The notes under the pieces were generated by a model. That model worked only from the letters and a program-made list of their open reading frames with translations. It searched no databases and was not told the origin of the DNA. DNA of 64,000 nucleotides from Zavarzinella sp. (lineage in GTDB: Bacteria > Planctomycetota > Planctomycetia > Gemmatales > Gemmataceae). Shown piece by piece: positions 8,856 to 18,579 of the stretch (within the stretch, counting starts at the first letter, position 1; every line of letters starts with the position of its first letter). A program made the position numbers and the translations under genes. The DNA lies in NCBI GenBank assembly GCA_041399155.1, contig JAWKTI010000006.1, forward strand, positions 1-64,000. The letters are read 5' to 3'.

Positions 8856-9617
8856 TCAGGTCGACTCCGTCGGGGTCGTCTTGTTTCCTGCTGCGGCAGA
8901 TAATGCCTCCAGAACAGCAGTCAATTCCAACTGTCCTTCGTACAAGGCCCGGCCAATAATACATCCCGCCAGGCCACGTTGGGAGAGGGTAACCACATCT
9001 TCCAGCGTTGTCACCCCACCGGAAGCAATCACTGGCAGCGGGACAGCATTCGCCAACTCAGTAAGTCCTTCCAGATTCGGTCCATTCATCATACCATCTC
9101 GGGCAATGTCGGTGTAAACAATTGCTGCCAGTGGCCATTGGGCAAATTCACGGGCCACATCCAGCAAGCTGGCATCCGAGGTGGTTAACCATCCATGTGT
9201 TGCCACTTTACCATCGCGGGCATCCAAACCCAAGACAATTTTTCCGGGAAAACGTTCGACTATTTCCCGCACCCACAGTGGGTCCTGCAGTGCCCGCGTG
9301 CCAATGATCACCCGCTGGACGCCTGCGGCCAGGGTCTGGGCGATATGCTCTTCCGTTCGCATTCCCCCGCCGACCTGACAGGGGACATCCACCCCACGCA
9401 CGATCGCCGTGATTGCTTCGGTGTTGGCGGGCTGGCCGATTTTCGCCCCATCCAGATCCACCAGGTGCAGCATGGTGGCACCTTCGGAGACCCACCTGCG
9501 GGCCATGGCGACCGGATCGTGGCCAAAAATCGTTTCCTGGGCATAATCGCCCTGCCGCAATCGAACGCATTTTCCCCCACGCAGATCGATTGCCGGTAAT
9601 ATTTGCATTTGCTGCAC
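8856..9617 (-). CDS. hisA: HisA, ProFAR isomerase of histidine biosynthesis
   Basis: A 253-residue TIM barrel. LPAIDLRGGKCVRL at the N-terminus and YTDIARDGMM near residue 170 carry the two catalytic aspartates. Phosphate-binding glycine motifs QVGGGMR and IASGGV, and then GCIIGRALYEG, complete the family signature. HisA isomerises N'-[(5'-phosphoribosyl)formimino]-5-aminoimidazole-4-carboxamide ribonucleotide. No other his gene is nearby, so the pathway is dispersed. It lies between the kinase gene upstream and the EF-G paralogue downstream on the minus strand; the 161-bp gap after it contains a 7-bp inverted repeat (8794-8819). Confidence 0.95.
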   Translation of the reverse strand: MQQMQILPAIDLRGGKCVRLRQGDYAQETIFGHDPVAMARRWVSEGATMLHLVDLDGAKIGQPANTEAITAIVRGVDVPCQVGGGMRTEEHIAQTLAAGVQRVIIGTRALQDPLWVREIVERFPGKIVLGLDARDGKVATHGWLTTSDASLLDVAREFAQWPLAAIVYTDIARDGMMNGPNLEGLTELANAVPLPVIASGGVTTLEDVVTLSQRGLAGCIIGRALYEGQLELTAVLEALSAAAGNKTTPTEST

Positions 9618-9673
9618 CTTCCCACAAACAGGTTTCTGATGTTATACATTATGGTGGGTGATGGGAACAAAAA

Positions 9674-12600
9674 TCATTTCCGGATGCGGTGGTGCCACAG
9701 CCGAATTTCCCCAAGACTGGTGGCGGTCCAGAAGCGTTCGCCATCGACCAGAATACTGGTCACATCGCTCGGAAAACTGATCGCGGGTGCCAGTGGCAGG
9801 TTGTGTTCCCGCGACCAAAGCTGAATCGACTTTTCTGTGTCTTCAAAAGAACTGATGTTCTTCTTAACCCACAGTGGGTGATTGTGGATGATTTCGCTTT
9901 TTTCGGGCAAATCCAGCCGTTCGACACTCAACTCCGGTAAAACTTTGTCTAACCCGTTGCGTTCCCACTGTTCAATCAGTGGTGCGAGACTTTTCACCCA
10001 CCCAAGGTGGGGGAGATTTTCCCGGTGAGCTATTTTCTTTGCCGGACTTCCTGGCTTCCAGAGGAAAATGAATCCTTTCTCATCCAGCAATATTGCGATA
10101 GAGCGATTTCGCAATATACGCCCATCCACAAAGCGACAGTGGTGCGGCAATTTTACCGAAGAGTGTGTCCCAAACGGTCCCGACCAGTATTCCGCAAACC
10201 CAGTGGTGTGGGCATCTTCTGCCAGCACCAATGTGCCCAAAGTGCTTGTGGAATAATCAATTAGGGAAATTTTGGCTCCCTGCGGTGACAGTTCATGCTT
10301 TTTGCGGTTTCTGCCCGTCTGGGCATTGATCAGGTAAAGATTGGCATCGGCACAGCCCACCAGAAGTGATTCGGGATCGTCACCGTTGGAAGGGCATACC
10401 TGAAAAGCGACACACGGCTGGGCAGGTTTTTCGGGCAATTCCCGCACCACCTGTGGGGCACCATCTACGATGGCGATCTGCCGTTCGACTTTACCCGTTG
10501 TGGCGTTCCGCACCGCAATCCCACCCGCGTGCAGAGAGTAGAGCGTCAGCCCATCTTTACTGAGTTGCAGATCAAGCACTGGCTGATGAACTTCACGAAT
10601 GGAAAAGTCCACCACTGGGTAGATGGCGGGCTGTCGTTCGTACCAGGTGATTTTTCCAACGGAATCGACAAACAAAAGGTGAAAGCCATCATCGGATAAG
10701 GCAGCATAGTCCCTATCAACAATTCGGTTCAATGGCAAAGTTAGAACATTGCCAATCGTAGAATCAAAGAGACAAATTTCTCCAAGATTTCTAGATGAGG
10801 TAACCATCTCATTTCTGGAATGAACTACATTATGTGCAGCACAAAAAGGTGCATAAAATGATGTTATCTCTATATCTGCAGCAAATGTAGTTTTTCTGAT
10901 GCCGAACGGTGGCACATATACTGTTACGGTGCCATCCCTAGTTACAAATAGTGTGTCATAGACAGCAATTCCGCCTGCCCAGGAAAAATCAGGTACCCAC
11001 TGGATTGGCTTATTTGAGCCTATATGCTTGTAGTATTTGTAATCAGCACCGATTCTGACGAATACACTGGGATGCCAACGAATGACTCTCGTATCCTTCA
11101 TCAATTCATCGGTCACACCTGGTGGGGCATCCCAGCGATTAGCCACCGTATCATACAACCACGGGCGACCATTCTGTTCTTCCAGCACCCACTGGGTATC
11201 GGATAGCCAACGTAAATGTCTCGGAACTCCTTTTCCCGGCCATGTGGGGCTGGTTTTTAACTTGCGCCGCGTTTCGCCAAGATAAATTTCCAGCACACCT
11301 GTGGTGCTGGCAATTGCCAGCTGCTCGCCATTCGTTGACCAGCAGAGTGCCTGAATAGTACCATTAGATTCGATGCTGCTGAATGTCTGTTCGCCCGGTC
11401 GTTTGCGCCAGAACTTCACTTCTTTGCCCGCACCAATCGCTACCAGTTTATTCTGGGGGTGCATCGCCACGGTGGTACAACCGGGTACCGTTGTACTCTG
11501 CACTTCCATTAACTTTTTGCCTGCCCAGGCTCGTTCCATTTCCATCAGCGTTTCGACAGGAATCGCTAAATTGGGATTTGCTCTCGCCGTGCGAATCTCT
11601 TCCCGCAATGTTTCCATGCCCGATTCGTATTCCTCATCATCGGGATAGCCTGCCGGATAAGTTCGATTTAATTTCTCCACCGCCTCCAGCACCGCGGTGC
11701 GTTGGCTGGCATTTTGTTTTTCTGCGAACTCGATAGCAGTGCTGTTGGGTTCTTTTACAGATCCGTCGCGCCAGATTTCCCGTGCCAGCCAACCCAATGC
11801 GACCAGCGAAAGCAGAATCAAGCCGAATATCGGCCAGGGAACTTTCCTACGGGGGCTCAAAGAAACGGGTTTCAATAACCGCGTGCGATCTTCGCGAGCA
11901 TCCAAATACCGCCCCAGGGCACTGGCTAATGCCAACGCATCAAAGTACCGATCGGTGGGGTTCTTTGCCAGGCAGCGCAGAATAATCTCTTCCAGGTCTT
12001 TGGGGCAATCGGTTCGCAACTGGCTGGGTGGCACGGGGTCTTCAAAGCACACGGCTTTCAGGATCTCTATGGTACTGTTGCCCACAAATGGTGGCCTGCC
12101 TGTCACCAGTTCATACAGTATTGCCCCTAGTGCGTAAACATCGGTGCGTACCGAAACATTTTCGGTCTGCCCCAGTGCCTGTTCTGGTGCCATGTAATTG
12201 GGTGTGCCCACTGCCTGCCCATCCTGGGTCAGATGCAGTGGCTTGTCCAGGCGTTTTGCCAGCCCAAAGTCGGCCAGTTTCAGCAAAGCGGCCCGTGCGG
12301 GATCACTTTCCTGTTTCCCAGGCAGCCACACCACACTTTCACTATCGGTGGGAATGCCATCCACATATTGCAACAGAACATTGCCTGGTTTTAAATCGCG
12401 GTGAATAATCCCCCGCTGGTGGGCAAAATGGATCGCCATTGTCAGCGTGCGGACCAGTTGCACCGCTGTGATTAATGGTAAGCGTTGTTTCTGGATCAAT
12501 TGAAACAGCGTACCACCGTTGATGCATTCCATTGTCAGAAAACTGTAATCACCATCGCGGCCCACATCATAAATCTGCACAATATTCGGATGGTTCAGTG

Positions 12601-12946
12601 CGGCAACGGTCTCCGCTTCTGCCACAAATCGCGCCACTTCGGTAGGATCTGCCCCCAGGCCGGATGGAATCAGCTTTAATGCCACGTCGCGGTTCAAATC
12701 GAGGTGCCGTGCCAGATACACCACACCCATCCCACCTCGGCCCAGAATTGTCTTCAGGGCATGTCTGCCAATCACTTTCTGGATCGGTTCAATGCCCTGT
12801 TCCCTGCTGGTCATCGGTGGACCATCTGCCGATTCTACCTCGGTCAACGGTGCCTGCTGCTGGTCAGGCGTTTCCATATCAGGAAACTTCCCCACCCGCG
12901 TGGGCTGGTCGTCGGGATTCTGGGGTGGCTGGGAAGGTTCCATCAT
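9674..12946 (-). CDS. Membrane-anchored Ser/Thr protein kinase with C-terminal propeller-like domain
   Basis: A 1090-residue Hanks-type kinase. The kinase domain spans about residues 60-350: GRGGMG (69-74), the VALK lysine (91), HRDLKPGN (182-189), DFG (226-228) and APEQ (253-256). An insertion of about 25 residues lies between the catalytic loop and DFG. A single transmembrane helix (about 372-388, PIFGLILLSLVALGWLA) separates it from a long exterior of about 700 residues with degenerate repeats resembling WD40 blades (for example VAMHPQNKLVAIGAGKEVKFW and GTIQALCWSTNGEQLAIAST). This is a common planctomycete architecture for sensing outside the cytoplasm; the ligand is unknown. It follows the phosphatase gene by 18 bp, so the two are probably cotranscribed. 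AGGAAG precedes the ATG. Confidence 0.9.
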   Translation of the reverse strand: MMEPSQPPQNPDDQPTRVGKFPDMETPDQQQAPLTEVESADGPPMTSREQGIEPIQKVIGRHALKTILGRGGMGVVYLARHLDLNRDVALKLIPSGLGADPTEVARFVAEAETVAALNHPNIVQIYDVGRDGDYSFLTMECINGGTLFQLIQKQRLPLITAVQLVRTLTMAIHFAHQRGIIHRDLKPGNVLLQYVDGIPTDSESVVWLPGKQESDPARAALLKLADFGLAKRLDKPLHLTQDGQAVGTPNYMAPEQALGQTENVSVRTDVYALGAILYELVTGRPPFVGNSTIEILKAVCFEDPVPPSQLRTDCPKDLEEIILRCLAKNPTDRYFDALALASALGRYLDAREDRTRLLKPVSLSPRRKVPWPIFGLILLSLVALGWLAREIWRDGSVKEPNSTAIEFAEKQNASQRTAVLEAVEKLNRTYPAGYPDDEEYESGMETLREEIRTARANPNLAIPVETLMEMERAWAGKKLMEVQSTTVPGCTTVAMHPQNKLVAIGAGKEVKFWRKRPGEQTFSSIESNGTIQALCWSTNGEQLAIASTTGVLEIYLGETRRKLKTSPTWPGKGVPRHLRWLSDTQWVLEEQNGRPWLYDTVANRWDAPPGVTDELMKDTRVIRWHPSVFVRIGADYKYYKHIGSNKPIQWVPDFSWAGGIAVYDTLFVTRDGTVTVYVPPFGIRKTTFAADIEITSFYAPFCAAHNVVHSRNEMVTSSRNLGEICLFDSTIGNVLTLPLNRIVDRDYAALSDDGFHLLFVDSVGKITWYERQPAIYPVVDFSIREVHQPVLDLQLSKDGLTLYSLHAGGIAVRNATTGKVERQIAIVDGAPQVVRELPEKPAQPCVAFQVCPSNGDDPESLLVGCADANLYLINAQTGRNRKKHELSPQGAKISLIDYSTSTLGTLVLAEDAHTTGFAEYWSGPFGTHSSVKLPHHCRFVDGRILRNRSIAILLDEKGFIFLWKPGSPAKKIAHRENLPHLGWVKSLAPLIEQWERNGLDKVLPELSVERLDLPEKSEIIHNHPLWVKKNISSFEDTEKSIQLWSREHNLPLAPAISFPSDVTSILVDGERFWTATSLGEIRLWHHRIRK

Positions 12947-12964
12947 CGCATCTTCCTGAAATTG

Positions 12965-14692
12965 CTATTTGGGTTGATCCTCTGCAAACAACCCCTGGGG
13001 CACTTGAAACGCTGCCTTCGCAGGTGGGGCACAACCCACTGCGTCTGCGAAAATACTGGCAATCGCCTGTGGGGCGATTTTCTGGCCAGAACGCAGGTGT
13101 TGCACCCCTTTACCATACACCATCAGTGGCACGTGGGTGTCATATTCATACGGGGCACCGTGGGTGGTTCCGGTGGCGTTCAATTCACCAAACAACCAAT
13201 ATGGCTTCAGCACAAAGGTTACTTCGCCGCACCGCTCGGGATGATAAGAGAGCTTCATCTGGGCCAATATCGGATCATTCATTAATTTTTCCGCCGTCGC
13301 ACTGGTGATCTGATCGGCTGTTATCATGCGGGCCACACCTGGGATCGCACTTGCTGCCAAAGCCACTTCTGCAGCTACTTTTTTCGCATCGAGTTTTCTG
13401 GCTTCCAGCACTTTTTCGTTGAGATACACCCACCCGTTGGAAGTGCTGTTGATCCACTTGGTTTTGCCAGCAGGTACATCGCTGGGAAATGTTTTATCCA
13501 GATGTTTCAGAATGGTGGTCTGCACCAGTTTCGCCGATAGCCGCTGAGCATCCAGTTTTTTGCTGGCTGCCACTTCAGGTAATGGGCAAATACCATGATC
13601 CGCACTCAGGCAGAGCAGGTATTCCCCTTTGCCCACGGTGGCATCCAGATATTTCAGCAATTCGGCCACAATCCGATCGGTGCGGATGGTCATATCCATC
13701 ACTTCGTGGGAATCCGGCCCCCAGCAGTGGCCCACACTGTCGTTACTGGAAAAGCTGATTGTTAAGAGGTCTGGCACATCATCTTTCCCAAGTGATTCGG
13801 CCACAATCGCCGTTTTGGCCACTCCCAGCAGAAATTCGTTGCCGTAAGGCGAATTGTACAACGCACTGTAATAGGCACTGCCCGGCTTTTTCAGCCCGCC
13901 ATCTGTGGGGTGGGGGAAAGTAATCCCCTGCTTCGACCCTTTCCCTTCATATCGAATATCATCCGGCCCACTTTCAGGAGTGTAATCAAGGTCGGAAACA
14001 AAATAGTCCCAGTTTTTGCCAAACCATTGGTCAATCATTCGCGATTGATTCAGTTTGCTGACCCACGCGTGGGGCGCTGCACGGAAAAAAGTGGAGGTGA
14101 TCAGCATACCGTCTTTACTATCCACCCAATAAGCGGCATCTGCCTTGGCACCCACGGGCAAAATGGCCCCACGGTCTTTGAAAGACAGGCCCACCAGTTT
14201 TCCCTTGCCCTGGGTATGTTTTTTCAGCACATCGCCGAAAGTTTCTGCAATCAGTCGTTCTGCGGTTCCAGTCGTGGCTGGGTCTTTCGCAGGATCCTGC
14301 TTCTCTCTCTGAATCGGTGCTGGTACCCGCTGGTGGCGGGGACTGGTCACACAATTCACTACTTTGCCCGATTTTCGATCAAACCAGGAATTCCCCACGA
14401 TACCATGATCGTTGGGGCTGCAACCTGTCATTAACGAAGCATGCCCAGGACCAGTGAACGTGCCCGCGTAGGGATAGTGGCAGTTGTCGTACCAGGCACC
14501 TTCGGCCTTGATGCGTTCAAAACCATCTTTGCTGTAGTGCTTCGACCAGCGAGCGACATAATCGCCCCGCAACTGATCAAATACCACCAGTACCAGCAGC
14601 TTTGGCGGTTCTGGTGCCGCACCCGCAGTACTAACTGTGCCCAGCAATAATGCCAGCACGCCAAGGATGCCAGGTTTGGTTATCTGCCTCAC
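12965..14692 (-). CDS. PafA-like alkaline phosphatase / phosphodiesterase, secreted
   Basis: A 575-residue alkaline-phosphatase-superfamily enzyme with an N-terminal signal peptide (MRQITKPGILGVLALLLGTVSTAGA). Metal and nucleophile motifs are visible: VVFDQLRGDY, FTGPGHASLMTG (nucleophile Thr), FSSNDSVGHCWGPDSHEVMD, SADHG and TTHGAPYEYDTHVPL. These match the PafA/type I phosphodiesterase group, which hydrolyses phosphate esters in the periplasm. The start overlaps the stop of the upstream isomerase gene by 4 bp (ATGA), indicating translational coupling, and the kinase gene follows 18 bp later. Monoesterase versus diesterase preference cannot be told from sequence alone. Confidence 0.9.
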   Translation of the reverse strand: MRQITKPGILGVLALLLGTVSTAGAAPEPPKLLVLVVFDQLRGDYVARWSKHYSKDGFERIKAEGAWYDNCHYPYAGTFTGPGHASLMTGCSPNDHGIVGNSWFDRKSGKVVNCVTSPRHQRVPAPIQREKQDPAKDPATTGTAERLIAETFGDVLKKHTQGKGKLVGLSFKDRGAILPVGAKADAAYWVDSKDGMLITSTFFRAAPHAWVSKLNQSRMIDQWFGKNWDYFVSDLDYTPESGPDDIRYEGKGSKQGITFPHPTDGGLKKPGSAYYSALYNSPYGNEFLLGVAKTAIVAESLGKDDVPDLLTISFSSNDSVGHCWGPDSHEVMDMTIRTDRIVAELLKYLDATVGKGEYLLCLSADHGICPLPEVAASKKLDAQRLSAKLVQTTILKHLDKTFPSDVPAGKTKWINSTSNGWVYLNEKVLEARKLDAKKVAAEVALAASAIPGVARMITADQITSATAEKLMNDPILAQMKLSYHPERCGEVTFVLKPYWLFGELNATGTTHGAPYEYDTHVPLMVYGKGVQHLRSGQKIAPQAIASIFADAVGCAPPAKAAFQVPQGLFAEDQPK

Positions 14693-15510
14693 TGTTTGCT
14701 CTCCAGTATGCGGTCCATTGCCATTTTACCCAATTCGGCCACCTGGGTAGGCTTCATCGCCCAAATGGTGGGATTCATCAGTTCCAGCGAACAGTGCCCG
14801 GCGTAGCCAATCGCCTGCAATTTGCTGACGATGCTGGCAATGGGCAGATTGCCATCACCCGGCATTACACGCTCCGAATCGACCATCATTTCCCGCAGAA
14901 GCCATGGTGAGTCGCACAATTGTACATGTTTCAGATTGTGTGGGGTGAGACGATCCAGATCTTCGGTTTTTGATGGTCCTTTGATGAAGTGGTAAAGGTC
15001 CAGGCAGATTCCCAGGTTTTCCTGCTGGCACTGTTCCACCAGTTCAATGGCTGTTTCCAGATTGGTGCAGCACGTTCCAGTGCGAAATTCAACTGCCAGC
15101 TCGATACCGTACCCACTGGCCCACTGGGCAGCCTGGGTCAGTGAAACCAGCATGCGTTGCAGGCTGATTTCATCTAACTGTGGGGCAACATCGGGGGCCA
15201 GCACCATTAATGGCACGCCAATTAGCTGGCAGAGATCCAGCCGCTGGCGAAACTGATCGAACATGGCCTGGCGTTGTTCGCCCTGACTGATCAACAGCCC
15301 ACCCTGATACGATGCGGCCACAGGCTTTACCTGGTGCTGCTGCCACAGACCCTGCAACTGTTCGGTGGTGTGCGTCTGCAGATATTGTTCCACCTTGGTC
15401 AGCCAGAGTTCTACAGCCTGCCAGCCCACATCAACAATTGCTGCCAGATCTTCCGGCATGGGGGTATTCATGAGGGTACATTGGCTGATGCAGGTCTTCA
15501 TTGGTGCCAT
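14689..15510 (-). CDS. Sugar phosphate isomerase/epimerase (xylose-isomerase-like TIM barrel)
   Basis: A 273-residue AP-endonuclease-2-type barrel. Likely metal ligands are in ELAVEFRTG, NLGICLDLYHF, KHVQLCDSP and, near the C-terminus, GHCSLELMNP; MPGDGNLPIASIVSKLQAIGY is typical of the family. No signal peptide, so it acts in the cytoplasm. It is the first gene of a minus-strand operon with the phosphatase (4-bp overlap) and the kinase. The substrate is unknown; planctomycetes carry many such isomerases for unusual sugars and inositols. An alternative ATG at 15501 is possible. Confidence 0.85.
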   Translation of the reverse strand: MAPMKTCISQCTLMNTPMPEDLAAIVDVGWQAVELWLTKVEQYLQTHTTEQLQGLWQQHQVKPVAASYQGGLLISQGEQRQAMFDQFRQRLDLCQLIGVPLMVLAPDVAPQLDEISLQRMLVSLTQAAQWASGYGIELAVEFRTGTCCTNLETAIELVEQCQQENLGICLDLYHFIKGPSKTEDLDRLTPHNLKHVQLCDSPWLLREMMVDSERVMPGDGNLPIASIVSKLQAIGYAGHCSLELMNPTIWAMKPTQVAELGKMAMDRILESKQ

Positions 15511-15579
15511 GGATGCTGTTACTTTTGAGCTTTCGAGGTTATTGTAAGTTGGAATGGGAAGCAGGACAAAGATAACCTA

Positions 15580-15900
15580 ACCCCCCAGCCCCCTTTCCTC
15601 GCAGGGAAGGTGAGCAAGAATGGATTCCCGCCTTCGCGGGAATGACGTTTTCCAGTACTCCTTCGCGACTTTGCCGCTTTGCGGTCAATTTGAATAAGAA
15701 ATTCCCTCCCTGGCGCTTTGAGCGATGAAGACGCAATTTGTTTTCTTGGCGTCTTTGCGTCTTGGCGGTCAAAGCGCCAGCACACCAGTCATGAAGAAAT
15801 TCCCTCGCTGGCGCTTCGGGCTATGAAGTCGCTTTCCAAGCCGGGGTGAGGTATTAACTTGTGCCAAATGCTTTCCCCTTGCTCTTGCAGAGAAGGTGAA
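15580..15900. repeat. Cluster of dispersed intergenic repeats (families A, B, C)
   Basis: Family A palindrome at 15621-15647. Family B (AAGAAATTCCCTNNCTGGCG then GC-rich GGGCTATGAAG) occurs at about 15696-15732 and 15793-15829. Family C (TTGGCGTCTTTGCGTCTTGG type) is at 15742-15775, with a relative at 15657-15690. CT-rich AGCCGGGGTGAGG fragments are at 15838 and a relative at 16091. The same families recur at 46.65-46.94 kb. Translated they give SREGGNP and DRQDAKTPR peptides, which are not genes. Confidence 0.75.
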
Positions 15901-16201
15901 GAATTAAGAAATTACCTGATCAATCAACTATCCGCTCTTTCACGCTTTTTTCCACCATTTCTGCATTTTGTGCCAAATAGTTGCTCAATCGCACACCCCA
16001 AAAGGCAATATATATTCACGTGGGGGAAAATTCGGTTCTTTTCTTCACCTTCTGGTCGGGATTTGTCCATGTCATTGGTAGAATTCTGAAGCCGGGGCGG
16101 AGTTGAAGTCAACCTCTCCCGAGGAAAAGAATATAATTTTGCTATAGAAAGTGGGGCGGATTTTACGGACAATAACTAATTAGTTCCGTACCGACATAAG
16201 A

Positions 16202-17689
16202 ATGATGAGCGATACCATTACCAAACGCAAATTGTTTATTGAAACTGTTGGCTGCCAGATGAACGTGCTGGATAGCGAGCTGGTGGTGGGAAGTTTGCGC
16301 AGAGACGGCTACGAACTGGTCCATGAACCCACCGAAGCCGACGTGATACTGTTCAATACCTGCTCCGTGCGGCAGCACGCAGAAGACAAAACTTATTCTG
16401 CACTGGGACGGTTGCGAACCCACAAAGAGAAAAACCCGGATAAAGTAATTGGTGTGCTGGGGTGCATGGCACAGAAAGATCAGGAATATATTCGGGAACG
16501 AGCCCCCTTTGTCGACATGGTCGTGGGTACGGGGCAACTGGCCCGTGTGCCAGAACTGGTTCGCAATGTGCAGGAAACCCGTCAGCCACAGTACGCATTA
16601 AGCCTGGGACGCACCGATGCAGGTCGTTCGGTGGTGGAAGAAAGTTTTGAAAGTTTCGATCCCCCACGTGATGCCAGCATGCGGCCCACGCCCTTTCAGG
16701 CGTATGTCCGTATTCAGATTGGGTGCGACAAATTCTGTACCTACTGTGTGGTTCCCAGCACGCGAGGACCGGAACAGAGCCGCACACCAGAATCGATTCT
16801 GTCGGAATGTCGCAATCTTGCGGCGGAAGGCTGTAAAGAGGTCACCTTGCTGGGCCAGACCGTGAACAGTTACCGCTTCAAACATGGGGATGGACGCACC
16901 ACGCGGTTGAGTGATTTACTGACAGCAATGAACGACATCCCCGGCCTGGAGCGGATTAAGTTTGTCACCAATTTCCCCAAAGATATGACCGATGACCTGC
17001 TGGATGCGGTGCGGGAATTGCCCAAAGCGTGCAAATACCTGCACGTGCCGGTGCAATCAGGCTGCAACGAGGTCCTGAAGCGGATGAAACGCATGTATAC
17101 GGTAGAACTCTATCGGGAAATGCTGCACCGCTGTCGCGAGAAAGTACCTGGGGTATCTATTTCAAGCGATTTTATTGTGGGCTTCTGTGGGGAAAGTGAA
17201 GAATCGTTCCAGAAATCGCTCGACCTGGTACGCGAAGCCCGCTTCAAGAACAGTTTCATCTTCAAATACAGCACCCGCACCGGCACGAAAGCGGATGAAT
17301 TGTATCCCGACGATATCCCGGAAATTGTGAAGAAACGCCGGAATAATGAACTGTTGGCCGTGCAGAATATGAACAGTCTGGACGACCACCGTGCACGCAT
17401 CGGTCAGACCGTGGAAGTCCTGGTTGAAGGTCCGAGCAAACTTGCCAGCAAGCAGGGCACTGGCCCGATTCGCCAGTTGATGGGTCGATCCATGGCCGAT
17501 CATATTGTGGTGTTCGATGGTGGAGAACGGTTGATTGGGCATACCGTTCCCGTGAAAATTAAGGAAGCCAGTTCCTTTACGCTCTATGGTGATGTGCCCA
17601 CACACATGGTAGCGGGTGAGGATCTGCAGCCAATATCGATGCCAGCACCAGTAATTTCGCATAAAACATCGTTACCCATTGTGGGTTAA
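16202..17689 (+). CDS. miaB: tRNA-2-methylthio-N6-dimethylallyladenosine synthase MiaB
   Basis: A 495-residue methylthiotransferase. The N-terminal UPF0004 domain has Cys18, Cys54 and Cys88 for the auxiliary cluster (ETVGCQMN, NTCSVR, LGCMAQ). The radical SAM motif CDKFCTYC gives Cys175, 179 and 182. A C-terminal TRAM-like domain (TVEVLVEGPSK...) ends the protein. It methylthiolates i6A37 in tRNAs reading UNN codons. ATGs at 16202 and 16205 are equivalent candidates. A TATAAT-like box at about 16133-16138 lies upstream. It is monocistronic as far as can be seen, 59 bp before the leucine-rich-repeat gene. Confidence 0.95.
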   Translation: MMSDTITKRKLFIETVGCQMNVLDSELVVGSLRRDGYELVHEPTEADVILFNTCSVRQHAEDKTYSALGRLRTHKEKNPDKVIGVLGCMAQKDQEYIRERAPFVDMVVGTGQLARVPELVRNVQETRQPQYALSLGRTDAGRSVVEESFESFDPPRDASMRPTPFQAYVRIQIGCDKFCTYCVVPSTRGPEQSRTPESILSECRNLAAEGCKEVTLLGQTVNSYRFKHGDGRTTRLSDLLTAMNDIPGLERIKFVTNFPKDMTDDLLDAVRELPKACKYLHVPVQSGCNEVLKRMKRMYTVELYREMLHRCREKVPGVSISSDFIVGFCGESEESFQKSLDLVREARFKNSFIFKYSTRTGTKADELYPDDIPEIVKKRRNNELLAVQNMNSLDDHRARIGQTVEVLVEGPSKLASKQGTGPIRQLMGRSMADHIVVFDGGERLIGHTVPVKIKEASSFTLYGDVPTHMVAGEDLQPISMPAPVISHKTSLPIVG

Positions 17690-17748
17690 ACCGCCAGACG
17701 CAAGCAGCAATTACTTGTTCGCCCCCTCTCAACAAGCGAGTTCTCATC

Positions 17749-18567
17749 ATGAAACGGATCCTCTTTGTTTTCCTGTGTGGCTGCTGGGGCAGCATTGCTC
17801 AGGCTGCTGGCCCGATTACGGATGCCAAGCTCGAAGCAGTTGTCCGCAAAACGCTTCAACTGCCCACAGGCGACCTGACCGATGACAAATTGCGTAACCT
17901 GTTTGTTCTGGAAGCAAACAGTCAGGGAATCACCACACTGACAGGTCTGGAAAAATGCCCTAATCTCCTGCAGATCCGCATGGCTGGCAACGCCATCAGC
18001 GATTTAAAGCCGATTGCTGGTTTAACGAATTTGCAATCGCTTGATTTTGCCCGCAACAAAATCAGCGATATTAGCCCACTCGAAAAATTGGCGAAACTGC
18101 AATTCCTTGATCTTAGTGGGAACACCATTGAAAAGATCGATGCTGTCCGTGGGATGACCGCCTTAACTGCGCTGTACCTGAACCAGAACAAAATAAAAGA
18201 CCCCGCACCCGCTGCTGAATTGAAAAAACTGTGGACACTGCAGTTGGGTGACAATCAACTGACCGATGCCAAAGCACTGGTTGGTTTGAAAAAACTGGAA
18301 AATCTCCGCATCAGCAACAATCAGCTGACAGATCTGAGTTTTGTCAGCGATTACACTGATTTGCGGATTCTGATGATGGACAACAACAAAATTACCACCC
18401 TTGCACCACTGATGAAAGCAGTGGATGCCGATATGAAAGGCCAACGCCGATTCGCACCCTATTTGCGGGTGTATCTGGCGGGCAACCCACTGAAAGATGG
18501 TGCGGCAGAAATTGCCACTTTGAAAAAGTCGAATGTGCGGGTCTTTGATACCATGCCGAAGAAATAG
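17749..18567 (+). CDS. Secreted leucine-rich-repeat protein (SDS22-like repeats)
   Basis: A 272-residue protein with a signal peptide (MKRILFVFLCGCWGSIAQAAG) and about eight short leucine-rich repeats of the form LxxLxFLDLSGNTIEKIDAVRGM, spanning about residues 60-235. These look like the 22-residue bacterial SDS22 type. LRR domains bind proteins and this one is likely periplasmic; its partner is unknown. It lies 59 bp after miaB and could share its transcript, and it converges with the giant gene to its right with only 12 bp between stops. Confidence 0.85.
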   Translation: MKRILFVFLCGCWGSIAQAAGPITDAKLEAVVRKTLQLPTGDLTDDKLRNLFVLEANSQGITTLTGLEKCPNLLQIRMAGNAISDLKPIAGLTNLQSLDFARNKISDISPLEKLAKLQFLDLSGNTIEKIDAVRGMTALTALYLNQNKIKDPAPAAELKKLWTLQLGDNQLTDAKALVGLKKLENLRISNNQLTDLSFVSDYTDLRILMMDNNKITTLAPLMKAVDADMKGQRRFAPYLRVYLAGNPLKDGAAEIATLKKSNVRVFDTMPKK

Positions 18568-18579
18568 TTCGACATCAAT

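Noticed and set aside
15519..15785. Open frames encoding SREGGNP-like peptides
   Set aside because: These are translations of dispersed repeats, not genes.
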